Below, one piece after another: positions 50,759 to 60,017 of a DNA stretch of 64,000 nt. The notes below the pieces were generated by a model, which saw only the letters and a program-made list of their open reading frames with translations, searched no databases and was not told the DNA's origin. How positions within the stretch are numbered: position 1 is the first letter of the stretch; the number at the start of each line of letters is the position of its first letter. The translations under genes and the position numbers were made by a program. The stretch is from positions 19,250-83,249 of the forward strand of contig CAWINH010000015.1 of NCBI GenBank assembly GCA_963837425.1, read 5' to 3'. The stretch is from CAWINH01 sp963837425 (GTDB lineage Bacteria > Chloroflexota > Limnocylindria > QHBO01).

Positions 50759-53310
50759 CAGTCCCCGCCCGTCCGTTGCGCGACCGGGGCGAGCTGCTGC
50801 TCGAGCTCACCGAACGGCATCGGCCGCGCGAACAGGAATCCCTGCCCGTACTCACAACCCATCTGCCGCAGCCGCTGGAGCTGCCCGTCGTCCTCGATCC
50901 CCTCCGCGATGACGGTGAGGCCCAGGCGACGCCCGAGCGCCAGGATGGCGCCGGTGAACGCCCACTCGGGAGTCTCCTGCGAGGCGGGCCCAATGAACTC
51001 CTTCGCGATCTTCAGGTAATCGACGGGGAAGCGGCGCAGGTAGGTGAGGGAGGCGTAGCCGGTACCGAAGTCGTCAATCGCGATCCTGACCCCCCGAGCG
51101 CGGAGCTTCTCGAGCTTGTCGATCGTTGCCTGCGTGTCCCGGAACATCGCCGTCTCGGTGATCTCCAGAACGAGGCGGTCGGGAGGGAGCTCGGTCGACG
51201 CCAGCACCCGGTCGACCTCGTCGAGAAAGTCGGGGCGCTGCAGGTGGAGCGCCGAGACGTTGATGCTGGTGTAGAGCGAGGCATCGGCCTCTGCCCGGCG
51301 GTTCCAGCCCTGCACGGTCGTGCACGCCTGCTCCATGACGAAGCGGCCGAGCGGGACGATCGAGCCGGACTCCTCAGCCAGGGAGATGAAGTCGTCGGGC
51401 TCGATGAGTCCGCGGGTCGGGTGCTGCCATCGCACGAGCGCCTCGACGCCCGCCGTCCTGCCGGTTTCGAGGTCGACGATCGGCTGGTGCATGACGACCA
51501 GCTCGCTCTGCGCGATCCCGCGTGCCAGCTCCGCGGTCAGCTCATGACGGGCGATGATCGCGGCGTGCGTCGTCGGGTCGAAGACCGCAAACCGTCGCCG
51601 CCCGGCGGCCTTCGCGGTGTACATCGCGATGTCCGCGTTGCCGAGCAGCTCGTCCGCCGCCTGGTCCGGCCCATTGCTCATCGCAATGCCGATGCTCACC
51701 CCGACCACGACCTCGTGGCCCTGGACCGGGAACGTCGCGCCGAGCAGTTCGATCAGGCGCTCCGCCACCACGAGAGACCGAGCCAGGGTGGGTTGGTCGT
51801 CGATGAGGATCGCGAACTCGTCGCCGCCGAGGCGAGCAGCCAGGTCCTCACCGCGTATGCAGGACCGTATCCGCTCCCCGACCATCAGCAGCAATTCATC
51901 TCCGGCCGCGTGCCCGAGCGTGTCGTTGACGTTCTTGAAATCGTCGAGGTCGAGCAGCAGAGTGACCGGTCGGGTGCCGCCCCCGGATCCGGCCTGGATC
52001 CGCAGGGTGGCGGTCTCCACGAAGAACGCGCGATTCGGCAGATCCGTGAGCGGGTCGTGGTAGGCCTGGTAGCGGAGCTGCTCCTTCAGCCGCGACAGCT
52101 CGGCGAGCGACTGCTCGAGCTGACCGTTCTCCAATGCGACCGCCGCCTGGTTCGCGATCGTCTCGAGGAGCCGCAGATCATCGGTGCCGAACTCGGTCCC
52201 CTCCGCCAGCCGGTTCGCGATGGTGAACAGCCCGATCACTCCCCCCTCACCCACGAGAGGCGCCACCATCGCCTGGTGGATCGCGATGTCGCGGCCGCCG
52301 GGTGTGCGTGGCATCAGCACGAAGTCGGCCCGCCGGTCGCGCATGATGCTTCGCAGGGCGGGATCCACCTCCATCTGCTCGATGGGGACGATGACCTCCG
52401 ACGCACCGTCATGGAGCGACGAGGTGCGCAGGGCGCGATGGTGAGCGCCATCACTCTCGATCACCACCTCGGCGAGCTCGGCACGGAACATCGAGCGCGC
52501 GTGATCGAGGAGGGCCTGGAGCGCAACGTCCAGCTGCGGCGAATGCTGGAGGATGCGACTGGCCTGGTAGACGAGCTCGAGCCGCTCGTGCTTCTCGCGC
52601 TCCGAGACCCACGCCCGATAGGCGAGAAAGAGGGTCATGATCGGGATCGCGAGCAGCCAGAGCGCCGATGGGCTGAACCACAGGATCGTGACCGCCAGGA
52701 GGGCGATGCTCGTGTTCGCAACCGCGACGAGCGCGCCGAACTGGAGCATATCGGGGAGCTTCTTGAACTGTGGCGCACCGCCAGACAGCGTGATGACGGA
52801 GGCGATCGTGAGCGCCCCGATGGCCGTGGCGACCAACGTCGCGCAGAAGGCCGCCAGATAGTCGAGCAGGCCCGGGGCGCCATGCGACACCTCGATGGCG
52901 CGGAAGACGGCGATCGTGACCGCCGCAACCAGCAGGTAGTTCGCGAGGTTGAAGACGAGCTTCACGGGCGTCTGCCGCGACGTGATCAGGAGCGCGACGA
53001 GCGCGCCGGCCATCAGCGCCAGGACGTACTGATCCGGGCCGAGGAAGAAGAGGCCTACGACCGCCGGCACCTCGCTGAGCGAGAAGGCGTGCGACTCGCG
53101 CCGGAAGTGAACGACGATGACCTTGATGTCGGCCAGCGCGAACCCGGCGGCAATGATCCACCACGGGATCTCGAACGGGACGGCCAGCGGCTCCGCCCCG
53201 CGCACGAGGGTGAGATACAGCGTGGCGCCTCCCGCCGCCAGCAAGGCTGAGAAGAGCCACACGCGGGTCGCCGCCCCAACGCCACGGAGACGCGACGGCA
53301 GCCTGTGCAT
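50758..53310 (-). CDS. Membrane GAF-GGDEF-EAL cyclic-di-GMP protein
   Basis: About 850 residues. Roughly seven membrane helices (to about residue 215) form a MASE-like sensor, followed by a GAF domain (about 235-385). The GGDEF domain has GGDEF at 495-499 with an RGED inhibitory site five residues before it. The EAL domain is complete: VEALVRW (E623), NVSALHL, EITETAM, AIDDFGTGYASL, AEGIED and YGQGFLFARPM. Both synthesis and breakdown of c-di-GMP look possible. In-frame TTG 53388 and GTG 53358 are alternative starts; none has a clear ribosome site. Confidence 0.88.
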   Translation of the reverse strand: MHRLPSRLRGVGAATRVWLFSALLAAGGATLYLTLVRGAEPLAVPFEIPWWIIAAGFALADIKVIVVHFRRESHAFSLSEVPAVVGLFFLGPDQYVLALMAGALVALLITSRQTPVKLVFNLANYLLVAAVTIAVFRAIEVSHGAPGLLDYLAAFCATLVATAIGALTIASVITLSGGAPQFKKLPDMLQFGALVAVANTSIALLAVTILWFSPSALWLLAIPIMTLFLAYRAWVSEREKHERLELVYQASRILQHSPQLDVALQALLDHARSMFRAELAEVVIESDGAHHRALRTSSLHDGASEVIVPIEQMEVDPALRSIMRDRRADFVLMPRTPGGRDIAIHQAMVAPLVGEGGVIGLFTIANRLAEGTEFGTDDLRLLETIANQAAVALENGQLEQSLAELSRLKEQLRYQAYHDPLTDLPNRAFFVETATLRIQAGSGGGTRPVTLLLDLDDFKNVNDTLGHAAGDELLLMVGERIRSCIRGEDLAARLGGDEFAILIDDQPTLARSLVVAERLIELLGATFPVQGHEVVVGVSIGIAMSNGPDQAADELLGNADIAMYTAKAAGRRRFAVFDPTTHAAIIARHELTAELARGIAQSELVVMHQPIVDLETGRTAGVEALVRWQHPTRGLIEPDDFISLAEESGSIVPLGRFVMEQACTTVQGWNRRAEADASLYTSINVSALHLQRPDFLDEVDRVLASTELPPDRLVLEITETAMFRDTQATIDKLEKLRARGVRIAIDDFGTGYASLTYLRRFPVDYLKIAKEFIGPASQETPEWAFTGAILALGRRLGLTVIAEGIEDDGQLQRLRQMGCEYGQGFLFARPMPFGELEQQLAPVAQRTGGD

Positions 53311-53439
53311 CGGTTCGAGCCAGCGGATGGCCCCCAGGGATTCTCGTGGCGCTACCACCAGGGCATGGTCGCGCGCGCGGGCCCTCAACGCCGCCCATCG
53401 TTAGTACCGGAGCGCGTGGGACCCCCGCGCCGTCAGGCC

Positions 53440-53799
53440 TCAGTACGTCGAGAAGACGGCGACCTGCCGACCGTCTGGGTCGGCGAGCCGAAACGAGCGC
53501 TCGCCCTCCCATCGGTTCCCCGAAGGAGGGGCGACAAGCGCAAAGCCGCGGTGGCCCAGCTCCTGGGCCCACGCGTCGACCTCGGACGGCGTCTCGACGC
53601 GAAAGCCGATCTGGATTCCGTCCCGAATCGCGGTCTCACCGCGACGGAACGAGAGCTCGAAGCCGCCGAGCTCCAGGTCCACACCCTTCTCGTCCGCCGC
53701 GCGTCGCCGGAACCCGAACGCGGACTCGTAGAACTCGGCGACCCGGTCGGGATCGGTGGAGCGCAGCGCCAGCTGGCCGATCGCGCGCATTTTCCTCAT
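53440..53799 (-). CDS. VOC-superfamily (glyoxalase-fold) protein
   Basis: 119 residues with the paired VOC modules: QLALRSTDPDRVAEFYESAF at the start and LADPDGRQVAVFST at the end. Metal positions are not all conserved by eye, so it may be non-catalytic or a resistance-type binder. ATG 53799 and ATG 53790 are both possible starts. It is unrelated in sequence to the VOC protein at 21176. Confidence 0.78.
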   Translation of the reverse strand: MRKMRAIGQLALRSTDPDRVAEFYESAFGFRRRAADEKGVDLELGGFELSFRRGETAIRDGIQIGFRVETPSEVDAWAQELGHRGFALVAPPSGNRWEGERSFRLADPDGRQVAVFSTY

Positions 53800-53904
53800 C
53801 GGGAGAACGGGATTCCGAATGCCTTGATGGCGGGGTCCCCGGCGACCCCCAGGCCGGGCGTCGTGACATACGCGCGTGGCGCAGGACGGTCGGGCATGGG
53901 ACGG

Positions 53905-55728
53905 TTACGCACTCCCGGACGTGGCCGCGGGGTCCGAGGGGAACGGCCACAGGTCCCTTCGCTCGGCGCGACCGCGCAAATCGTCCACGAAGGCATCGAG
54001 GGGCACGCCCTGCTGCTGCTCCCCGGTGCGCAGTCGCGGGCTCACCGCGCCGGCCTCCTCGTCGCGGTCACCGACCACGACCATCACCGGGATCTGCTGC
54101 TCCTGGGCGTCGCGCAGCTTTGCCTGCATCCGCTCAGAGCGGTCGTCGACCTCGGCGCGCAGTCCTGCGGCGGCGAGCGCATCCCGCACGTGGCCGGCGT
54201 AGTCGAGATGCCGGTCCGCGATCGGCACGATCATCACCTGCACCGGCGCCAGCCAGAGCGGGAACGCGCCGGCGAAGTGCTCGGTGAGGATCCCGACGAA
54301 CCGCTCGAAGGTGCCGTAGATCGCGTAGTGGATCATGACCGGCCGTTCGAAGCCGCCCTCCGAGGTCCGATACTCGAGGTCGAAGCGCTGCGGCAGCTGA
54401 TAGTCGAGCTGGATCGTCGGCAGCTGCCATGCACGGCCGAGCGCATCCTCGATGAAGACATCGATCTTGGGCGCGTAGAACGTCGCCCCCTCGGGATCGA
54501 CCGTGTAGGCGAGTCCCTCGGCCTCGAGCGCTTCGCGCAGCCGCCCCTCCGCCATGTCCCAGAACTCGTCGGATCCGAGCCGCTTCTCGGGACGTGTCGC
54601 CAGCTTGAAGCGCGGCTCGAAGCCAAACGGCTCGTACTGTCGTCGGACGAGTGCCAGGGCGAGGCGCAGCTCGTCGGATACCTGGTCATCGCGACAGAAG
54701 ACGTGGCTGTCGTCCTGGACGAGCTGCCGGACGCGGAACATCCCGGCCAGCGCCCCGGTGAGCTCCTTGCGCATCAGCACGCTGTAGTCGCAATAGCGGA
54801 GCGGGAGTTCCCGGTAGGACCGCAGGCGGGTCCTGTAGATGAGGATCTCCTCCGGGCAGTTCATTGGCTTGAGGCCCGAGACGTGGTCGTAATCGTCGAG
54901 GACGAACATGTTGTCGGCGTAGAGCTCCCAGTGGCCTGACTGCTCCCAGAGCTCCTTGCGGACGACCGTGGGCGTTCGAACCTCGCTGAAGCCGCCCTCG
55001 CGGCGCACCTGACGCGACCAGTCTTCGAGTGCGCGGTACAGCGCCATCCCTCTCGGATGCCAGAACGGGGCGGCCGGCGACTCGGGATGGAACGTGAACA
55101 GGTCGAGCTCGCGCCCAAGGCGGCGATGATCGCGCTTCCGGGCCTCCTCGACCCGCCACAGGTAGCGGTCGAGGTTCTCCTGGGTCTCCCACACGGTCCC
55201 GTAGATGCGCTGCAACATGGGCCGATGCTCGTCGCCGCGCCAGTACGCGCCGGCGGAGGTCAGCAGCTTGAAGGGCCCAAGCTTGCCGGTCGACGCGAGG
55301 TGCGGTCCGCGGCACAGGTCGGTGAAGGCGCCGTGCCGGTAGAAGCTGACGACCCGCGCCTCCGCTTCCGGCAGCTCGCGGACGATCTCCAGCTTGTAGT
55401 CCTGCCCATCTGCGGCCAGCAGCTCGAGCGCTGCGGCGCGATCCACCTCGCTGCGCTCGAAGGGGAGGTCGGCGGCCACCTGCTCTCCCATCTTCCCCTC
55501 GATCGCTTCGAGGTCGCCCGGGGTCAGCGCGCGGGGGAGGTCGAAGTCGTAGTAGAAGCCATCGCGGATCGCGGGCCCGATCCCGAGCTTGGCGTCCGGG
55601 AACAGGTCGAGGACGGCGGCGGCCATGATGTGCGCCGCGGAGTGGCGCATCGTGTCGAGCTCGTCGTGGGCGCCCGCATCAAGCAGCGCCTGCGCCTCGG
55701 ATCGCAGATCCTCGATGTCGGATGCCAA
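53905..55728 (-). CDS. thrS: Threonyl-tRNA synthetase lacking the TGS domain
   Basis: 607 residues, about 35 to 60 shorter than typical. It begins almost directly with the editing domain (DTMRHSAAHIMAAAVLDLFP, GFYYDF). The class II core shows MNCPEE with the zinc Cys, YCDYSVLMRKELTGALAGMF and a C-terminal anticodon-binding domain. The start is TTG with AGGAGG 7 bases upstream, and no TGS-like sequence lies in frame upstream, so the truncation looks genuine. It carries an extra C-terminal tail. Confidence 0.94.
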   Translation of the reverse strand: MASDIEDLRSEAQALLDAGAHDELDTMRHSAAHIMAAAVLDLFPDAKLGIGPAIRDGFYYDFDLPRALTPGDLEAIEGKMGEQVAADLPFERSEVDRAAALELLAADGQDYKLEIVRELPEAEARVVSFYRHGAFTDLCRGPHLASTGKLGPFKLLTSAGAYWRGDEHRPMLQRIYGTVWETQENLDRYLWRVEEARKRDHRRLGRELDLFTFHPESPAAPFWHPRGMALYRALEDWSRQVRREGGFSEVRTPTVVRKELWEQSGHWELYADNMFVLDDYDHVSGLKPMNCPEEILIYRTRLRSYRELPLRYCDYSVLMRKELTGALAGMFRVRQLVQDDSHVFCRDDQVSDELRLALALVRRQYEPFGFEPRFKLATRPEKRLGSDEFWDMAEGRLREALEAEGLAYTVDPEGATFYAPKIDVFIEDALGRAWQLPTIQLDYQLPQRFDLEYRTSEGGFERPVMIHYAIYGTFERFVGILTEHFAGAFPLWLAPVQVMIVPIADRHLDYAGHVRDALAAAGLRAEVDDRSERMQAKLRDAQEQQIPVMVVVGDRDEEAGAVSPRLRTGEQQQGVPLDAFVDDLRGRAERRDLWPFPSDPAATSGSA

Positions 55729-55779
55729 CCCTGATCCTCCTGCACGTCCCGGGCGGGCAAGAGTATCGCATCCGCGCCG

Positions 55780-56316
55780 TCAGACGGTCTTGAACTGCTC
55801 GAACGGCTGACGACAATCGGCGCAGTGGTAGATCGCCCGGCACAGGGTCGGCCCGAACGGGTTCTCGAGCGTCGTGTTCCGTGACCCGCAGTACGGGCAC
55901 TCGGCGACCGGCAGGACCTGGAGCAGCTCGTCGACGTCGAAGGTCGCGCCGATCCTGACGGGCGGCGCAAAGCCGCTGCGCCTCAGCTTCTCGCGTCCCT
56001 CGGGGCTGATGCGCTCCGAGGTCCACGCCTCGGAGAAGCTGACGTCGACCGCGACTTCGGCGGCGAGATTCATCCCGCGGAGGCGCTCACCGATCTGCTC
56101 CTGCATGACGCCGATCGCCGGGCAGCCGACGAAGGTGGGGAGCAGGCTGATCGTCAGGCGCTCACCTCCGGCAGGAAGTGGGTCGAACGCCACGCCGCCG
56201 ATGACGCCGAGCTCCACCACGCTGATCCCGGGGATCTCAGGATCGGGGATCTCTGCTAGCGCCGACCATACCGTCGCCTCCCGCCGGTCGTCGACCGCGG
56301 CCCGCCGCTCTACCAC
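55780..56316 (-). CDS. paaD: Phenylacetyl-CoA epoxidase subunit PaaD
   Basis: 178 residues. A MIP18/DUF59 domain (WSALAEIPDPEIPGISVVELG, VGCPAIGVM) is followed by a zinc ribbon CPYCGS...LCRAIYHCADCRQPFEQFK. PaaD is thought to help assemble iron or Fe-S centres of the epoxidase complex. The GTG start overlaps paaC by 7 bases. It is the last visible gene of paaABCD; paaE is not present. Confidence 0.92.
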   Translation of the reverse strand: MVERRAAVDDRREATVWSALAEIPDPEIPGISVVELGVIGGVAFDPLPAGGERLTISLLPTFVGCPAIGVMQEQIGERLRGMNLAAEVAVDVSFSEAWTSERISPEGREKLRRSGFAPPVRIGATFDVDELLQVLPVAECPYCGSRNTTLENPFGPTLCRAIYHCADCRQPFEQFKTV

Positions 56317-57080
56317 GTGGCGCCCACCTCCGAGCCGGCGACCATTGTGAATTCGCCGTGGAGCCAGCGGAAGTCATCCGTGCGCCGCGCGCGGCCGTCG
56401 CCGGGGGGCTCACCCTCGTCGAGGGGGACCGGCAGCCGCAGCTCTCCGAGGATCGCCCCGACCTGGCCGAGCCACCGCCGGCGAAGCTGCTCGAGCGGCT
56501 CGGCCAGGATCCCGGCGTCGATGAGGGCCCGCTCACCGGCGAGCGGCGTGAACACGGTCACCGCATCCGGGAAGAGGCGATCCAGTCCCGCAGCCAGGTT
56601 GGCGCGCGCCTCTCCACCCGCCTCGCCCAGGCGCCGCAGCCAGACGTCGAAATGGAGGAGGTGGTACGTCTCCTCACGGCGCATCTTCGCCGCGAGCTCC
56701 GCGACCGGCGCGAAGCTCGAGCGCGTAAACGACTCGAGGCGCACGGCATCGGCGTGCTCGTAGAGAAAGCGGCGCGCGATCGTGAACGCCCAGTCGGTCC
56801 GCGCGTGGTTCATCAGCGCCGCGTGCCGGTACTCGTCCGGCGCGCGCCCGAATGCAAGCCGATCGGCGTCGTCATCGGTCAGGCGTGCGAGCAGCTCGTA
56901 CCAGGCCTTGGCATGGCCGATCTCGTCCTGGCTCACCGAGCTCATCGCGACGTCCTCCTCGAGGAGAGGCGCGATGCCGGTCCACTCGGAATCCCAGAAC
57001 CCGAGCACGAACTCGTCGTCCGCCACGGCGAGGAGCAGCTCGGCGAGCGCGGTGCGTTGCTCGGTGCTGAGCGCGCTCAA
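56310..57080 (-). CDS. paaC: Phenylacetyl-CoA epoxidase structural subunit PaaC
   Basis: 256 residues. It is a ferritin-like helical protein that partners PaaA but has a degenerate metal site: LAVADDEFVLGFWDSEWTG, VAMSSVSQDEIGHAKAWYEL, EYRHAALMN and RREETYHLLHFDVWL. The start is TTG at 57080, overlapping the paaB stop (TTGA), with GGAGG 7 bases upstream. Confidence 0.92.
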   Translation of the reverse strand: MSALSTEQRTALAELLLAVADDEFVLGFWDSEWTGIAPLLEEDVAMSSVSQDEIGHAKAWYELLARLTDDDADRLAFGRAPDEYRHAALMNHARTDWAFTIARRFLYEHADAVRLESFTRSSFAPVAELAAKMRREETYHLLHFDVWLRRLGEAGGEARANLAAGLDRLFPDAVTVFTPLAGERALIDAGILAEPLEQLRRRWLGQVGAILGELRLPVPLDEGEPPGDGRARRTDDFRWLHGEFTMVAGSEVGATW

Positions 57081-57382
57081 TCCGCCGCCTCCGCGGCCCG
57101 CGCCTTGGCCGCCTCCAGCTTGTGCTTGATGAGGTAGCCGCCCGGCCGCTTGAAGGAGCGGTCGAAGGGAGGCTTCAGGAGATCGGCGTCGTCGAGCTCG
57201 ACGATCGAGTCGCGGGCGACGATCCACAGGCGCTGACTCTCCTGGCGCCGGCCATAGAACTCGCGCGCGTAGTGCAGGGCCAACTCCTCGTCCGGGGCGC
57301 GGACGCTGCCGCCGTGCACCATCGGGTCGCCCTCCGCCTCCTGGCGGAAGACCTCCCACACCCGGTCCTTTGACTGCTCCAC
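57077..57382 (-). CDS. paaB: Phenylacetyl-CoA epoxidase subunit PaaB
   Basis: 101 residues matching PaaB: VWEVFRQEAEGDPMVHGGSV, RAPDEELALHYAREFYGRRQ, SQRLWIVAR and FKRPGGYL. PaaB bridges PaaAC dimers. The GTG at 57382 is preceded at 7 bases by TACGCT (57390-57395), so a second, leaderless start may exist within the operon. Confidence 0.93.
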   Translation of the reverse strand: MEQSKDRVWEVFRQEAEGDPMVHGGSVRAPDEELALHYAREFYGRRQESQRLWIVARDSIVELDDADLLKPPFDRSFKRPGGYLIKHKLEAAKARAAEAAD

Positions 57383-57456
57383 GCCGGAAAGCGTACTGCG
57401 CCGGGCGGCTTGCCGCAGTGGCGTCGGCCCGCGTCCAATCGAGGCCGGCTGCGGTG

Positions 57457-58377
57457 TCAGGCCGCGGCGACCGCCTGAGGGCCGATGATCGCGTCGCGCA
57501 CCCATTGGGTGCCGGCGCGTGCCTGGCGGCGGAACTCGAGGCGTTCCTGCGACTTCGGTCCATGGCCGGTCACGACCCGTCGCAGCTCGTCCCAGTCAGG
57601 CTCGGTGTAGTGCCAGCGCCCCTCGGCACTGTCGTAGCGCAGCTCCGGATCCGGGATCGTGAGCCCGAGCTCCAGGATGCGAGGGACGTAGATGGACAGG
57701 AACTCCTGGCGGAGCTGCTCATTGCCCTTCGCCTTGATCCGCCAGATCAGGTCGCGATCCGTGGCCGGGTCGGTTGGCGGGCCGTGCATCTGCATGAGAG
57801 GGCCCCACCATCGGTCGAGCGCGTCCTGGACCATGACCCGCTGCGCATCGGTCCCGTTCATCATCGTCAGGACCACGTCACGCCCGTGCATGATGTGGAC
57901 CGATTCCTCCCAGCAGATCTTCTTCATCGTGCGCGCGTACGGCGCGTACGAGGAGTCGCGGAGCGCCTGCTGCGAGACGATCGCGGCCGCATCGACGAGC
58001 CAGGCGATGATCCCGACGTCGCCCCACGACGCGGTCGGGTAGTGGAAGACGTTGTGGAATTTCGTCTTCCCGGCGATGAGGTCGGTCAGCATCTGCTCCC
58101 GGCTCTTGCCGAGGTCTTCGGCGACCCGATACAGGAGCTGTGCATGGCCAACCTCGTCCTGGACCTTGCTCGTCAGCGCCAGTTTCCGCCGCAGCGTTGG
58201 CGCTCGGAGGATCCACTCACGTTCGGGCAGCACGCCCATCAGCTCGGAGTTGGCGTGCATCTCCACGAACTTCAGGACCGCGGCACGGTAGTCGCCCGCC
58301 ATCCAGTCGTCGGCCTCGACCTTGCCGCCCCCCATCACGTGGGCGTAGAAGGCCTCGGCGCGCGTCTGCTCATCCAC
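57457..58377 (-). CDS. paaA: Phenylacetyl-CoA epoxidase catalytic subunit PaaA
   Basis: 306 residues. A di-iron ferritin-like oxygenase subunit that epoxidises the ring of phenylacetyl-CoA. Ligand helices include FVEMHANSELMGVLPEREWI, KVQDEVGHAQLLYRV and WEESVHIMHGRD (Glu-x2-His pairs). The GTG start at 58377 lies exactly 6 bases after TACCCT with no ribosome site. paaB, paaC and paaD follow. Other paa genes (K, E, G, Z) are not in view. Confidence 0.94.
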   Translation of the reverse strand: MDEQTRAEAFYAHVMGGGKVEADDWMAGDYRAAVLKFVEMHANSELMGVLPEREWILRAPTLRRKLALTSKVQDEVGHAQLLYRVAEDLGKSREQMLTDLIAGKTKFHNVFHYPTASWGDVGIIAWLVDAAAIVSQQALRDSSYAPYARTMKKICWEESVHIMHGRDVVLTMMNGTDAQRVMVQDALDRWWGPLMQMHGPPTDPATDRDLIWRIKAKGNEQLRQEFLSIYVPRILELGLTIPDPELRYDSAEGRWHYTEPDWDELRRVVTGHGPKSQERLEFRRQARAGTQWVRDAIIGPQAVAAA

Positions 58378-58383
58378 GCCATA

Positions 58384-58389
58384 AGGGTA
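58384..58389 (-). promoter_or_regulatory. Leaderless -10 element TACCCT of paaABCD
   Basis: TACCCT on the minus strand ends 6 bases before the paaA GTG. Confidence 0.5.
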
Positions 58390-58420
58390 CCGCACGACCG
58401 ATTCAGGCGCCTTCCCCCGC

Positions 58421-58786
58421 TCAGCGCGGCACGAGCTCGAGCGTGGTCGGCAGCGTGTGGTCGCGGAGCATCGATTCCAGGGACGGCCCACCGTACTTTG
58501 CGCGCAGCGCGGCGCTGCAGGCGGCGACTCGCTTGGCGTCGGACGCAGGCTCGGCACGGACCGCCAGCCGGCTCGAGCCCAGGAGGAGCGCGACATCGGG
58601 TTCGGCGCGCGCCTCCCGATACCAGCGCGCCGAGGCGCCGTTCACCGACCGGATCAGGACCCGGTCTTCGTGGTCGACGACGATCCAGATCGTGGTCTCA
58701 TGGACGTCCGTTGCGTCGCGGGTCACGATCTCCACCTCGCGCGCTGCCGCCAGACGGGCGAGCGTGGCGGCGTCGAAGCGGGTCAC
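58421..58786 (-). CDS. DUF2255-type protein
   Basis: 121 residues: VEIVTRDATDVHETTIWIVV, LIRSVNGASARWYREA and a C-terminal KRVAACSAALRAKYGGPSLESM. This resembles DUF2255, a split-barrel-like family of unknown function. The GTG start overlaps the stop of the preceding PRC-barrel-like gene as GTGA, so the two are translated together. Confidence 0.72.
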   Translation of the reverse strand: MTRFDAATLARLAAAREVEIVTRDATDVHETTIWIVVDHEDRVLIRSVNGASARWYREARAEPDVALLLGSSRLAVRAEPASDAKRVAACSAALRAKYGGPSLESMLRDHTLPTTLELVPR

Positions 58787-59022
58787 GAATGTGGAGCGCT
58801 GCGCAACGGCCGGTGCCAGCGCGCGTACGCCTCGGGACCGGTAGCCGAGACCGCCAACCTGCCGTCCGGGCCGGGCTGGAGCTCGGGTCGCGGGATGTAG
58901 AGGTCGGTGGGCAGCAGACCACGGGTCCGCACCAGGACGTAGTCGGCAAAGACGGCGTCGATGCGGCCGATTTCCGATCCACCCGCCCCGGCGACCCGAT
59001 CCCCGCGCTGCGGCTCGCTCAT
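58783..59022 (-). CDS. DUF2171/PRC-barrel-like small protein
   Basis: 79 residues. EPQRGDRVAGAGGSEIGRID begins a small beta barrel, and DYVLVRTRGLLPTDLYIPRP is typical of DUF2171-like proteins. The role is unknown. It overlaps the lipid-kinase gene upstream and the DUF2255 gene downstream by 4 bases each. Confidence 0.7.
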   Translation of the reverse strand: MSEPQRGDRVAGAGGSEIGRIDAVFADYVLVRTRGLLPTDLYIPRPELQPGPDGRLAVSATGPEAYARWHRPLRSAPHS

Positions 59023-59984
59023 GTCCCGACGATACCCGAATCCCCCACCGCCACGTCGAGGGCGCCGGGGAGGACGTCGATCGAGACCGGCAGCTTCCCG
59101 AACGGCTCCCCGTCGAGGTGGACCAGGGTCCCCTCGTCACCCTCGAAGCGGATCGAGCTGGCGCGGTGGAAGGCGACCTTCGGGTGACCAACGTGCGCTC
59201 CGTGGTAGATCCCGGGCAGCAGCCTCAGCGCCTCGATCGTCGTCAGGTCGCCGGCCATGCAGATATCCAGGAGTCCGTCGTCCATCTCTGCACCGGGGCA
59301 GATCTGCATCCCGCCGCCGTAGTAGGCGCCATTCGAAACGGCGACGAGAAGGCACACCTGCTCAGCCTCCCGGGGACCCTCCTCGGTCTCCATCCGCATC
59401 CTGATGCGGCGGTTGCGAAACCGCAGGAGCTCAATGAAGGTGGACGCGAAGTAGCCCGCCCGTCCGCGCTGCCACGGCCAGCGGTGACCGAACATCACCT
59501 CCGCCACCTGCGCGTCGAACCCCACGCCGCCCGCGGCGTGGAAGTGCCGGATGCGGCCCTCGCCGTCGGTCGCCCGCGCGATGTCAACCGCCCGGGTCGT
59601 GATCCCCAGCGCAATCCGCAGGGCGGCCATCGAGTCGAGGGGCAGGATGAGGTCGCGGACGAGGTCGTTCCCCGAACCACCGGGCACGATCCCGAGGCTC
59701 GGCCGCGACGTGGCGGTCCGGGTGCCGCCCCCGCCGAGCAGGCCGTTGACGACCTCCTGGATCGTGCCATCTCCCCCGACGACCACCACCCGGTCGTGCC
59801 CGAGGTCGCCCGCGGCGGCGGCGAGCCGCTCCGCATGCCCGCGCTCGCGGGTCTCGACGAGCCGAGCGTCAACGCCGCGATCCGCGAGCCACGTTTCGAT
59901 CCGCGGCGCGAGCCCGTGGGCGCGCCCGTTCCCGGCGATCGGGTTGACGACGATGAGCGGCGTCGACGGCTCCGGCACGCCCAC
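59019..59984 (-). CDS. Diacylglycerol kinase-like lipid kinase (DagK/YegS family)
   Basis: 321 residues. The kinase domain has VVNPIAGNGRA, VVVGGDGTIQEVVNGLL and GIVPGGSGNDLVRDL. The second lobe has HFHAAGGVGFDAQVAEVM and HLDGEPFGKLPVSIDVLPGA. It phosphorylates diacylglycerol or a related lipid in membrane recycling. The GTG start has no clear ribosome site. It heads a three-gene coupled set. Confidence 0.9.
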   Translation of the reverse strand: MGVPEPSTPLIVVNPIAGNGRAHGLAPRIETWLADRGVDARLVETRERGHAERLAAAAGDLGHDRVVVVGGDGTIQEVVNGLLGGGGTRTATSRPSLGIVPGGSGNDLVRDLILPLDSMAALRIALGITTRAVDIARATDGEGRIRHFHAAGGVGFDAQVAEVMFGHRWPWQRGRAGYFASTFIELLRFRNRRIRMRMETEEGPREAEQVCLLVAVSNGAYYGGGMQICPGAEMDDGLLDICMAGDLTTIEALRLLPGIYHGAHVGHPKVAFHRASSIRFEGDEGTLVHLDGEPFGKLPVSIDVLPGALDVAVGDSGIVGT

Positions 59985-60017
59985 GATTCTGCGCCGGCCG
60001 TCAACGAGGAAGAGGAA

